DNA of 64,000 nt from Aptenodytes patagonicus (taxonomy: Eukaryota > Chordata > Aves > Sphenisciformes > Spheniscidae), in assembly GCF_965638725.1 (NCBI RefSeq), contig NC_134963.1, forward strand, positions 8,067,501-8,131,500, in the 5' to 3' direction. The stretch's first letter is position 1. Every line of letters begins with the position of its first letter. Positions 46,836-59,080 of the stretch are shown in pieces. A program made the position numbers and the translations under genes. Under the pieces are notes generated by a model. That model searched no databases. It had not been told where the DNA came from and worked only from the letters and a program-made list of their open reading frames with translations.

Positions 46836-46850
46836 TGACCGCGGTGACCT
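46836..46850 (-). promoter_or_regulatory. Nuclear-receptor DR3-like motif
   Basis: Minus strand AGGTCA, CCG, CGGTCA: two half-sites in direct repeat with three-base spacing, the arrangement preferred by vitamin D receptor/RXR. AGGTGACCT occurs 65 bases earlier. Motif evidence only. Confidence 0.25.
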
Positions 46851-47522
46851 GCTTTTATCGCTAGCAGGGAGCATGAACTGGCGCGGGTCTTTTGAAGCTG
46901 CCTTCAAGGAGGAACGACGGGGCTGTAATTCCCGAGGGAGAGGTAAAGCATTTCCCTAGGCACCCCCAAAGCCGAGTGCTTTTCCCGTGTGCTGCGGCAT
47001 CCACCGCCCCCAGCCCAGTATCTCCCCAGCCCCGGCGAACCCCAGGGACTGCTGGCCAGCAGTCGGTGCGGAGTTTCTGCTAAATAATTTGCCAGCCATG
47101 GAAAACAGCGAGCTAAGGGGGTTTAGGGGAAGAGGAACAAGCGGTTGGATGTAATCAGACCAAATTAGCGGCTGGGTCAATTAAGCACTAGCAGATCCCG
47201 GCGCTAGAAAGGAGGGCAAGCTGGCGGGACGAGGAGAGGTGACGGGATCATCGGCAGGGGATGGGCGGTGGTCCCCAAGCCCCGGCGATGCAGAGGAGCA
47301 CAGCACGGCACAGCATGGGCACAAAGCCGGTGGCTCGAGCCCCGGGTGGGTGCTGCTCGCTCGGAGGAGCCCGGCGCTGACGCCTCGCTCGTCCCCCATC
47401 GCTTCTTCTGGAAACTTTCACCAAGAACGGTTTAAATGAGTCATTTATCAATTAAATGTGCGATTTTGCCAGGCAAATTAAAATCTGTCCTCTTGTTTAA
47501 TTAATAGGGCAGCTTTATATTC

Positions 47523-47558
47523 AACAAATTAGGGAGACTCTTGATGAGCTAATTTGTT
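47523..47558. repeat. Perfect 10-bp inverted repeat with 16-base spacer
   Basis: AACAAATTAG and CTAATTTGTT, each containing a homeodomain-like TAATT core, flank 16 bases. Embedded in the island 47420-47580. Confidence 0.85.
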
Positions 47559-49321
47559 AATTAATGGCAGCCTGGAGGCTCTTGTTTCATTAGACCTTGG
47601 CAAATCCTTTAATCTGAAGCATTGCTCGTCCTTCAGAACCCCCCTCTCCCTCGCACCCAGGCTCAGCCCCCAAAACAGCCCTGGCAGCAACGCTCGCCAT
47701 GGGAGAGCTCCCGGCACGGCCCTGGCTTCCCCGCACCAGGATTTACAGCAGCAGCTCAGCATCAGCGTATTTCTCCTTTCCCTTCCTTCAGGAGGATTTA
47801 CGTCCACTGTCGCGGAAGAGCGTGAGATCCCCGCAGCCGAGCCGCCGGCTGCCGCTGCTGAACAAACTCCAAACCTGTCTCCAGGAAGGAAAGAGAGGAA
47901 AAAAAAAATTTAAAAAAAGGCAAGAAAAACTTTTGACCCAGTTCAGAGTGAAAATGTCACTTCCTTTATTTTTTAAGACAAAGCTCCCTGCACACAGAGC
48001 TAATGAGTTAATTGACTTTAATAAGCAGGTTATGGTCCAGGGGGGCTGTGCTGCGGACAGCATGGTGTAAATCAGCGACGCTGCTGCCAGCGGATGGAGG
48101 ATCCCAGGCTCATCCTGGCAGACCCGGCCACCGAGGGTCCCCGCATGCCCCAGAGGACTCGGCACGTGCCAGCGCGGGGCCAGCCCGTGCCAAGCAGTGC
48201 CCACCTTCCTGATCCCCAAAACCCGCAGCTGGCAGCTCAGAGCAGAGTCCAGCCATCGACACCCAGATCGCTGCCACAGGAGCCTTCAGGGCAAATAACT
48301 GACCCAGGCTCCTTGGGTCAGCCCTTTCCCCCATCCAGGGTGGCAACAGGCACAGCCACCCCCAGCAACCCCGTCCCACTGCATCCAGTACAAACCAGTA
48401 GGACGGTGCCGAGGCTGGGTGGGCACCGCTGACCTGCTCCAGGTGATGCCATGGCAAGAGGGATCGCACCGACCCCGGGGCAGGGAGCCCCAAACAAGCG
48501 TGTTGGAACCAAAACCTCACCGAGAGCAGGACCAGTAACACCAGTAAGAGCAGGGTGGTGGGACGCACACCCGCACTGACCTGTGTGGAAAAACACACCA
48601 TGCGCCTTGTGATAAATATCTCATTACGGCTGCTCTTCATTTATACGGCACAGTACTGCAAATCCTACCTTACATTAAAAAAAACTGCAGTGTGATTTCC
48701 CGAGCTTGCACTACAGACCATTTTCCCCCAAACCAGACTAACCCAGAGCCCTAAGGAACAGCTCCCTCGATTATTTTTAGATATTGGTGGCTGCTGCGCT
48801 AGCCATCACGTTATCAAGTAAATATGGGAAGCCAGACGACTGCCAGCAGAGAGGCACCCAGAGACTCTGTTATCTTTGTTTTTAATGGACTGTCGGTTCC
48901 TGGGATGTATTTGCTTTCAGCCTTTAAAAAGAAACACTAGCTTCACTTTATACCGCAGAAGTTTGCCAAGTTTCCAGCTTTCACTGAAACTTACTTTGCT
49001 GTAGCAGGCCCACAATAGGCAGAGAGCACCTCGAGAGAGGGCACAGCTCGCTCAGACTGAGAAAGCAGCATTAAAAAAGAAAATCACATTGAATGGCAAA
49101 TGCCTGTTACAGTTTCCACAAATACTTGGCAAAAAAACCCCAACCCATTGCTGTTCAAGCCAACCCTGTTTGGATGACTTTTGCACAAGGGCACTGATGG
49201 TTTGCACTCTGGTACTCCACCACTCGCTCCTGCATGCTGGCTAGCTGCCGTGGCCAACAAGGATGGGCAAACTGGAGCTCAAGCTGGGTAAAAGCACGTT
49301 TGTATCCGGAGCTATTTTCAT

Positions 49322-49680
49322 TAATCACAGATTAATTGAGGTTGGAAGGGACCTTGGAGATCATCTGGCCCGAGCCCTGGCTCAAAGCAGAGCCAGCCTC
49401 CCAGTACACCAGGCGGCTCAGGACCTTCTCCAGGTGAGCTTTGAGCATCTCCAAGGACGGAGATCCCACTATCGCTCTGGCCCCGATCCCAGGGGCGACC
49501 CCCCACCACCACAAAGGGTTTTTTCCTTATTCCCAGTGGAGCATCCCCTCCTGCCATCTGCCTTTTGCCTTTCACTCTGCGCCTCCAAGAAGAGCCTGGC
49601 TCCATCTTCTCTACCACCCGACTCCTGGTGGACGACAGCATCTTCAGGAGGGAGATTTATCGCTGTGCGTGATGGAGCAG
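49322..49680 (-). mobile_element. CR1-type LINE 3'-end fragment, old
   Basis: The plus strand reads ATCACAGATTAATTGAGG, then GGTTGGAAGGGACCTTGGAG and CTCAAAGCAGAGCCAG, the reverse complement of a CR1 3' end. Similarity weakens after about 49,520 but AAGAAGAGCCTGGCTCCATC near 49588 still matches. The element is truncated, diverged and contains no ORF2 coding block. The 5' boundary is approximate. Confidence 0.8.
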
Positions 49681-52600
49681 GGCACAGCATCCTGCTCTTC
49701 CCCTGGGCCATCGCAGGCTGCCAAAGCCAGGGAAGTCCCCTGGGCTTTTCCACCTGCCCTGATGGGTCCATGAGAGCCCCGAGCCCGGCGGCTCTGCCCC
49801 TCCGTGCAGCTCGACGAGCTCCTCAAATCAAAAGGGTCGCCAGAAAATTGCTGCTGAATCCCCTTGTTTATTCAGTAAAAGAATCACATGTGTTTGGGGA
49901 TAAAGTGCCGCCAGTTATTCTTCCCCTCTATTTTCTAACACTCCAGCCTCAGATCAATAAATTAATTCAAAATCATCTAACGAGCACTCAGCCTGTAATT
50001 TATTTTTCGCAAGTGTTAATCCAATTCCTTCCGAACGTCATGCCTTTGGGACCCTCGCAAATTAGGAAGCTATTCAAGACACTTCCCCGACATTACTTAG
50101 GCAGAAAACAACATCAGACTGAAAATAATAATAATGCCAAGCTCTTTCTAAAGATGGTTTTCAGAGACCCAAAACATGTTTCATTTTATTTGATCCTCTG
50201 CTTTCTCTATTTACTAATGCACCCTGGGGCCCATCCCCAAGCAGTTCACTTTAATCCTTTAATAACCACTGTAAAATGAGTCTTGCCAAAAGCCTTGATC
50301 TGATGTGGCTTTCATTGTGATGTAAATAATGCTTATCGGGGGAACAGCTCCTGCATTAGCTGTCGCAGGCCCATAAAATACACACGGACTTCAATCCAGG
50401 GCTTGCAACAGCTTTTAATTCCTGCTTGCATCGTGGTGACTCTCGCTTAGGTTTGGAAAGCGAAGCAGACTCCAGGAAACATGAAGAGCCGATTCCAGGC
50501 TATTTTAAGCTTAAAAACAAGAAATACCACAGCTTGTCCAACGACTACAGAAGCCGAGAGCCACCCAAACTCAGGGCTTTGTCAGGAAAATCAAAACTGA
50601 AATAGGAAAGGGGCAGGAGGGTGGGAGACCAGCGCAGCTTGAGGCCACGCTTCGTCCCCAGCTGCCCCCAGCACAGCCAGCCCCACGGACGGCATACTGC
50701 CAGCTCTGGCTCTGCCAATGCCCCTCTCGACCCCGTGAAGTCATTTTAATCGGAAGCTACGGTGCTAAATTGCATTTCTCCAGCCTCAGTCTCCAGGCAC
50801 AGCCCCAGCCCTGCCGAGCACATTTTAAGCAGCTCCCCAATGAAGACCACACTCAGGGGCAGCAGCGAGGGATGCTCCGTGCGGGCAGGCGGCACCCAGG
50901 GGACCCCAGCTCTGTTCTCCAGGACTGCCAGGTGCAGGTAGCTCAGCTGACACAGGGACATCTCCCTAATTCCTGCTGGAGCGCGACCGTCAAACACTTT
51001 TACTAAGGCTGATGCATCTTCCGGGGGATTTCACCCTGGTCCTGCCCCGTGCACCCAGCGAGCATCCCCCCTGCTAACACGGAGGGTGCATTTCCCACCC
51101 TCTGCCGTGGTTCCCAACACATTTTATGCCCCAGCTGCATGGTCCTTCAGAGAAACTTCAGTACCGACACCTTAAAGTGTCTCTCTCTCTTCCCCAACAA
51201 GAGGAGGTACTTTTCAGAGCTGTGTCTTTGTTCCATTTAAGCGGCAGGTTGTGCTGGGAGCAGGAGAGAGGGAAACAGACTCTCCTCCCTCATGGTTTGT
51301 ATAATGCATTTCTCCTTTCACTTACTGTCTAACACGGTGTGCTTGACCTAAAAAGAGAAAAAAAACTTGCAGTAATATTTACAAGCTAATTAGGCAGAGG
51401 ACTGACTGGAACATCACTGGAATACCAGAAAAGAGCCAGTTGGGCTGGGGGGGCTTTTGCTGATTTTCCTTGGAAATTAAAACTGCAACAGGCTGCTGCT
51501 GGGACCTCAGAGCTGTACAGCCCTGCTCTCAACCTGACCCCCTACCCACCGTTAGCAACCTCACCGGAACCACTCGGTTTATCTCCAATTTATAAAACGA
51601 CTGCTGAGAGAGGCAGGGGAAATAGTATCTTCTTTCCTCACGAAAGAAGAGGATTTGAATTTCTGTGCCATGGGATTAGAGACAAATTAAAGCTATGCTT
51701 GAAAGAAATAACAATTGCCTTTTATTTATATTTAGCAGCACTCCCTTGTACAAACCCCAGCCAAAATGCCATTTCCAATAACAACAAATTTTACAGTACA
51801 TAAAACTCTGCGCACCAAGGGGGGGAAAACGCAACACGGAATCGTTCGCTCCTTCCATACATCACTTCATAGCATCGCTATTTTCCACCTTGCCAGACCT
51901 CAGCCCCGCACCTCCAAGGCTCAGCAAGCCATGAGGGATGCTGGCATCCCAGGAGCGAGGGATGGAGGCATCTCTGCAGCCCTGAGAAGGTCTCTCCCCA
52001 CCTCGTTGATTTACCATGCTGCAGGAGGTGGGAGCGCCCTGTGCCAGCAGATCATCATCCCCGCCGTCGCCCCGGTTATCCATCAGCCAGCAGCTCACCT
52101 TCAGAGCACTGGTCCCCTGTCACTCAGGAATTATAGATCTACCCAGCAAAGTCGCAGGGAAATAATTGTTTGTTTGCTGCTCAGCCCTCTGAAATTCAAG
52201 GAGAAAATGAGATTTCTCTTGCTTGCTTTAGATCATGGGGTTTTCTTCCCTGCTGTGCTTATTTCAAAATCCCCACTCACACATTCAGCTGCCAAACAAG
52301 CGCAGGGAGCTACCAGCAGCATTACAACCGGCACCCCTGGCTCTGGGGGATCAGCCCATCGGCTGGCTGCCGGCACGGCTCACCACGGGGAAAGGCTTTG
52401 ATGAGCCCAAGGGGGAAATTTCAACCCCACTTCGGACCAAAACTTAGAGATGATGCCCACAGAGAGATGGATTTGCAAAGCCTCATGACTTCAAACACGG
52501 ATTTAAATAGCGCCTGGACAAGAAACACACTCCAGACAAATAGAGATGTTCCACTGGATACATTTAATCTCATTAACCCAGGAGCTGTTTGTGTGTTTTT

Positions 52601-55600
52601 GTTCAATCGTCACCGAGCAGGGAACCCAGCCACAGCAGCAGTTATGCGCAGAAGCCGGCAGGAAAGCTGCATTCAAACACAGCTGAGATCAACCTGTCTG
52701 CTTTTACTGCCCCCCGAGCAGCAAAACCACTGCAAAATAAATTAACCCTAGCAAATTAGTGTTTCTTTGGAATGAGGCAAGGAGCTCTCAGAAGGGCCAG
52801 CTCCCCAGGCAGGCAATGCTCAGCACCGCCAGGCAGCCGCTTCTGCGGAGTCTGGGTCACAGCGCTGCCTACAGTGGGAGCACGCAGCCCCATGTGGCTT
52901 TGTGCAAAATACAGCAATGATTTATCGGCTCTCCTGCTCTGCAATTCTTGCCCTGCCAACCTCCTCTCCTCCTGAAGAAGAGCAGAAGCAAGGACAAGGA
53001 AAGGAGCTAGAAAAGGGTTTTGATTTCAGAGAAAGGGGGAAGACGGAAAGTGCAGGGGCAGCTCCAGCACTGCAGAAAGCAGGATTTACAGTCCTCTGCC
53101 ACAGCCTTTTGCACCCATATTGCACCTCCACCCAGTCCAATTTAATTGAATTGATTTCTTCGAATGAGCAGCCGCCTGAGCCAAGAGCCTTATTTATGCC
53201 AGGATCTTTCAAGCAACAGCACTAATAAAGGCCAGCACAGAGGAGGCGTGCATGACCCCACCGCAGCCTGGGTGAGATGAAGGCACAACCCACCTCTGCT
53301 AGAACTTGCTCTCCCTCCACAAACAAGGTTTACCATCCCTCCAACTCCCCTGGGCCTTTGCTGATGCCAACGTGCAGCTCCCCCACCACGTCCTTTTGGC
53401 TCTACCCAGGCGCTACGCAGATGCCAGGGCTCAGACCCCAAGTTGGTTGGGAGCACTGGGTGATGGAGACTCTTCAAACCCAGGTCTGGCTTCTCGGTCA
53501 GCAAAAGGCAAACCTGGGTGCTTGGTGGCATCCTGCAAGGGCCGAGCGTGGCAGGGAGAGGACAGAGCTCCCCCTGGACCCTGCTAACACACTCCCTGTG
53601 CTGGGGAGGTTAAAGCAAGAGGCTGTTCAGCAGCATCACAGCCTTTGCAAATGGCTTCTGTGCACGAGCTGCAGGCCTGCTGCTTTTCCTGCCCCTGCCT
53701 GATTCCTTATCCAGTCTCTAGATGTCTTGCCTGCTGAATAAAAGACACTTTAAAGAAGAAAAAAACCCAACAATAAAAAAAACCCAACCCCGAACTCCAT
53801 TCCAGATGATCTGGAGGAAAACTCATATAATTTGCCAAAAAGCTAGGATTTTGCTTTCTCAGTCCTGAATTTCAAGCTCAGAAAGGTCAGACCTCCCATA
53901 GAGACAACTGCAGTGCACTCTTTTCTCATCGCTAGATTCACAAGGTTTGCAATTCCAGCTCATTACACAAACCCAAGACTACTGTGCTCTTGTCAAATCC
54001 ACTCCCTGCTGCTGCTTTCTGCCTCTTTTCAAGCAGAGACAACATACCCAGGGCACGCGGGAAGGCTGGGGCTGTAGCAGGGCACTCCACACTAGCCGAA
54101 TTCTGACCCAGCTTCACAGCTGTATGATCAGTCTGTCCTCTCACCGCCCCAGGCTTCACCTGCCCCACCTGAAAAGGCAGGTGAAAGAGAAGGAGACACA
54201 TCCCAAGGAGTTGGTTAGCTGATGTCCGAATGACGCCAAGATCTTTGGTGCAGAACATGAGAAAAGAGCAAGCCAAGCGCTCCCTTGAACTTCAGCGTTA
54301 CTGAATCACGGTTGTGCTGGAGGGAGCCCCCTGGGACACATCTTGGCCAGCCCAGCCCAGTCCCACCATCTGTTTCCAGCAACTCTGCCCCAGCATCTCC
54401 CTTTGCTGTCTGGATCTGAACTCCCCTTCAGCGCATGAACAAACCTGAGCCATTTTGGTCTGTGTAAGAGTAACCGCTTGCAAGAGCTCTGCTCCAGGGC
54501 CACAGCTTGGATGGATGCCTTCTCAGCACTTGCTTCTTGAGATTCAGAGTATTTTTCACTTCTCTCCCAACTGGAAATATTCAAGAACCTCCTTTCAGGT
54601 GCTCCATCTGCATTCCCGGATCCTCCAAACACTACTGGGGGTGGAGACCTGAATCAGAAACGACATCTCATAAACATCAAACACTCCTGCCAGATGCTTT
54701 TGTCATCTTCTCCCAAAGCCAGGCACCACGAGCACAGCATACCAGAAGGCCAGTCCACCAGCTCATTTACATTGAAGGAAACAGCTCCTACAAAGCATTT
54801 ACAACATCCACCCAGCATTTTCTCTGCTCTTAGAATACCAGTAAACAGCCCTATTAGATATGAGACAAGTCACTGGGTCGGCTTTAGCAGCTGTTGTGTT
54901 ATTTTGACCTCTTGTACATCAGTCTTACCTGCTGTCTCATCCCTGAGCCCCAAAACAGCCCTGACGGGGCATGCTCTGATCTCATGGACAGAGAGGTGGG
55001 AATGCTATGAGCTGCAGGACCTCCTACTCCAGGGTTTCCCGCACCTGAGAAATTGCGTCTGTATTCCCCAAGTGTAGATGAGGTCTAAGAGCAATTTCCC
55101 CGCCATACCCCACACTGAGCACAGCTGGTTTCCCTCTCAACACTTCGCACAAGAGGTGAACGAGAAAAGACCGAAGAGAAACTGAAATAAATAGCGCAGC
55201 CCAGTTCTGAAGCCAGCTTCACGCTTTGAGGTCAAGCGAAGGCTTAGAAGCAACTTTTGCACACTCGAGGGAAGCTGATCAAAGAGGTGCTGGCTGGAAG
55301 GAGCCCATTTACAGCTGGCGTTGTGTAATCCCAGAGTATGCTGCCAAACATGCCATGGCAGCAAGGGCTAGGGGAGCTTCTCATGGCAGATTGCTGCTGG
55401 GAAGAGCCCCGCAGAAAGGCACGCTGGAAATGCAAGGGATGTTCCTCAACGGCTAGGCAGAACACTTGCTGCACACCCCAGAGGATCCTGAGCTCTGATG
55501 TTAAAGCATTTACAAAAGATTGCGAAGATCTGCTCTAATTGTTCGTCCTGGTGAAATACAGGGAAAATAAACTTTTAGAAATCACAGGCTAATGCATGAA

Positions 55601-57688
55601 GCAGATGTGCCAACAATGATAAGGCAAAGCAAGGCTTTTAGAAACCAAATTTCAGCTTTGCACAGATTAGACATTAAAATGAACTCCCTTAATTTCATGC
55701 CATATGCAAATCTTTACCAGCTGTCAGCTCTGTAGTCACTAGAGACTAAATGTAATAACTAAACAAGAACAAAAACGCAGCGAAGATTGGGTTCTGCAGA
55801 AGCCCAGTTATTAACAGGTTCATGCTCTGGGAAGTCAGGGAGCCTGCCCAGCCTGCTGCCCACAGCTGGCAAGGCACATAACCCAAATGTCAGCAGGAGC
55901 CTCAATTAAACATCTGCAAATAAAGTAACTATAAGAGATGAGGCTACTACTTACTCCTGGCATTCAAGAGTTCCCAGGTGAGCTGCTGCTTTTCTGCACG
56001 ATCTGACTGTCACTGATTTGGTAGCTGGACTAATGAGTGACTCAGCCCTCCCAGAGCAGAGGCCAGGTAACCACCAGGCGTCTTCCCAGACCACAGCTCA
56101 ACAGGATGGCAGAGAGCCACCTCCATCCTCAGGCTTTTCTCTTCCTTGGTAGCCCTGGATATATGACACAGATGTGCCATCAGCCAAGAGTCCATGAATG
56201 CAGAACAAGGAGAAACATTCCTGTTTCCCTCTAGAGTAAAAAGCCCTTGAATGCTGATCCCCACCAAAGTAGAGAGCATCATCCTGGCTTGCACTCGCAC
56301 TGAGCACACAGCTACGCCGCGCAGCACTGCTGGCCCAACTACAGCTCCGTCCCCAGAGGAGCTGCACTGAATTATGACCCAGCATTGGCCATTTACCAAA
56401 ACATTCAGCAAGCATCAGCTCCACTGAAGTAATTCCACAGAGCTCTTAGCTCTTGCCTGAAGCCATTTGCCACGTCTGGGAGAAATGGCAATCTTATAAT
56501 TGCTTCCAAAATGGACAGGTCTCTGAGAAAAGGGAGGCACCTCGCTGCTTTGTGTGAAGGCACGGTGCTGGCACAGCCAGCAAAAGCAGCAGATGTGCCA
56601 CTACTTTCAGGACCTGAACTGCATGGGCTGGGGTTTAGGCTCACCTGGCAGTAGCCCATCATTAGCTACAAACAGCACAGATGTAAGCTGCAGCTTCTGG
56701 AGATGAGCGAAAGGCAGGTGAGGAAGCTGCAGTGAGGGAAGGCAGAGAGCCAGAGCTCAGCCTGACAATCGCTCACCACTGGGGAGCTGCAGGGAGGGGG
56801 CAGCACGCAGAGGGGCACAGGCATGAGATTCGAGTACCAGAAAGCAGGTAAGAAGTTGGCTATGAGGCAAGAAATGGTAACAACAGTGCTTCATCAGAAA
56901 GGCTTCCTCACCGCTAAGACGGCATGCGGGTTTAGACAAATCACCTCATCTGACAGACAAGGCATGAGCCCACGTGTGCGTGCCCTAGCTGCACTGTATT
57001 TATTTCCACAGTGCCCACATTGCATTCCTGGGGAAAGGCGCAGCTCCATCCTGCTCCGCCAGCACGCTGTGCCCACGTCCTGCAGGACAAGGCCGGGACG
57101 GAGCCGGCACAGGAGCATCAGCACACCATGCTTAGCTTTTCCCATCCCTTCACCCAGCCCAAACAGGAGCCTGCCGCAGCCCACTCCGGCATCACCCCTT
57201 TTGGGAACAGGCAGCCAGAAGCAAGGGCTCAGGAACAGACGGGGCGAGCCCAGCTTGGTGCCGGGGCTATGCTGGCATCGGCAGAGAAGAGCTGCACGCG
57301 TACAGCGCAGCAAGGAGCTTCCATGCAACGCTTGTGAAAGCAGCTTGCGGTGCTTGCCCTACATACCAGCACAGAGAGAGATTTACACGCAGCTCCTGTT
57401 CCAGCTCAGCCTCTTCCTGTTGAAAGCCATAAAGCCCAACAGAGGAGATTTAACATTCCATCTCCAAAGTAATTAAATCCAGCCGTATACAGTGAAATGT
57501 TTAACAACTCTGAATTTTGCAGAGTGCTGGAGGAACCTGATAAAGATGGAGTTACACTGCTGGTAATAAACAGGGGCTGTTCTCTGCATCGTTACTGGCA
57601 GGGGGGAGAAGGGAGCCTGAGTTTTAATTTGGAAGAATTTCAGAGGACGCATTTTATTTAGCAGCCTGCAAGAAAATTAACAGAGAGC
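49681..57688. other. Noncoding DNA, no gene recognised
   Basis: More balanced composition than the first 48 kb. AT-rich stretches occur near 49860-50290, 51340-51420, 51640-51860, 53750-53870 and 55550-55800; an octamer ATGCAAAT is at 55704-55711. Open frames seen are short or unrecognised. No RNA gene found. Confidence 0.5.
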
Positions 57689-59080
57689 CATAGAATCATT
57701 TAGGTTGGAAAAGACCTTTAAGATCATCAAGTCCAACCGTTAACCCAGCACTGCCAAGTCCACCGCTAAACCATGTCCCTATGCACCACATCTACCCGTC
57801 TTTTAAATACCTCCAGGGATGGTGACTCAACCACTGCCCTGGGCAGCCTGTTCCAATGCTTGACAACCCTTTCAGTAAAGAAATTTTTCCTAATACCCAA
57901 TCTAAACCTCCCCTGGCGCAACTTGAGGCCATTTCCTCTCGTCCTATCGCTTGTTACTTGGGAGAAGAGACCAACACCCACCTCGCTACAACCTCCTTTC
58001 AGGTGGTTGTAGAGAGCGATGAGGTCTCCCCTCAGCCTCCTTTTCTCCAGGCTAAACCACCCCAGTTCCCTCAGCCGCTCCTCACAGGACTTGTGCTCTA
58101 GACCCTTCAGCAGCTTCATTGCCCTCCTTTGGACACACTCCAGCACCTCAATGTCTGTCTTGTAGTGAGAGGCCCAAAACTGAACACCGTATTTGAGATG
58201 TGGCCTCACCACTTTGAGTACAAACTTCCCTACTCCTGCTGGCCACGCTATTTCTGATACAAGCCAGGATGCCATTGGCCTTCTTGGCCACCTGGGCACA
58301 CTGCTGGCTCACATCCAGCCGGCTGTCGACCAACACCCCCAGGTCCTTTTCCGCCGGGCAGCTTTCCAGCCACTCTTCCCCAAGCCTGTAGCGTTGCGTG
58401 GGGTTGTTGTGACCCAAGTGCAGGACCTGGCACTTGGCCTTGTTGAACCTCCTACAGTTGGCCTCAGCCCATCGATCCAGCCTGTCCAGGTCTCTCTGTA
58501 GAGCCTTCCTACCCCCAAGCAGATCAACGCTCCCGCCCAACTTGGTGTCATCTGCAAACTTACTGAGGGTGCATTCGATCCCCTCGTACAGATCATTGGC
58601 AAAGCTATTAAACAGGGCTGGCCCCAATACGAAGCCCTGGGGAGCACCACTTGTGACCGGCCGCCGACTGGATTGAACTCCATTCACCACAACTCTTTGG
58701 GCCCGGTCGTCCAGCCAGCTTTTTACCCAGCGAAGAGTACGCCCGTCCAAGCCATGAGCAGCCAGTTTCTCCAGGAGACTGCTGGGGGAACGGTGTCAAA
58801 GGCTTTACTAAAAGTCCAGGCAGACCACATCCACAGCCCTTCCCTCATCCACTAAGTGGGTCACCTTGTCATAGAAGGAGATCAGGTTAGTCAAGCAGGA
58901 CCTGCCTTTCATAAACCCGTGCTGACTGGGCCTGATCACCTGGTTGTCCTGTACGTGCCGCGTGATGGCACTCAAGATGATCTGCTCCATAACCTTCCCC
59001 AGCACCGAGGTCAGACTGACAGGCCTGTAGTTCCCCAGATCCTCCTTCCAGCACTTCTTGTAGATGCCTCCCCAGCATCC
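57689..59080 (-). mobile_element. CR1 LINE, 5'-truncated, with ORF2 3' portion and 3' UTR
   Basis: The 3' end is at about 57689 (plus strand CCATAGAATCATTTAGGTTGG, the reverse complement of the CR1 terminus). Reading down the minus strand, ORF2-like reverse transcriptase sequence runs from about 59080 to the stop at 57766, followed by about 75 bases of 3' UTR. About 1.4 kb of a 4.5-kb family. Truncation at the 5' end is usual for CR1 insertion. The 5' edge is estimated from the loss of protein similarity. Confidence 0.92.
57766..59080 (-). pseudogene. CR1 ORF2 reverse transcriptase fragment, frame-broken
   Basis: Similarity begins at [12 protein letters not shown] and covers [11 protein letters not shown], a SGAPQG box, the catalytic FADD (58547-58558) and the C-terminal region ending [10 protein letters not shown]. 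The frame is disrupted at least three times: an extra T near 58805 (TTTTAG) puts a stop in frame, a compensating shift lies before 58750, and another shift occurs near 58225. The endonuclease domain and ORF1 are absent, so it cannot encode an active enzyme. Confidence 0.88.

Larger units (their letters stand above)
43006..49321. other. Noncoding DNA with homopolymers and AT-rich islands
   Basis: Homopolymer tracts are at 43107-43125 and 43543-43578. AT-rich islands lie near 43010-43130, 45655-46010, 46190-46420, 46540-46660, 47420-47580 and 48650-49150. CpG-rich patches occur near 47200-47400. No coding exon is recognised. Confidence 0.5.
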
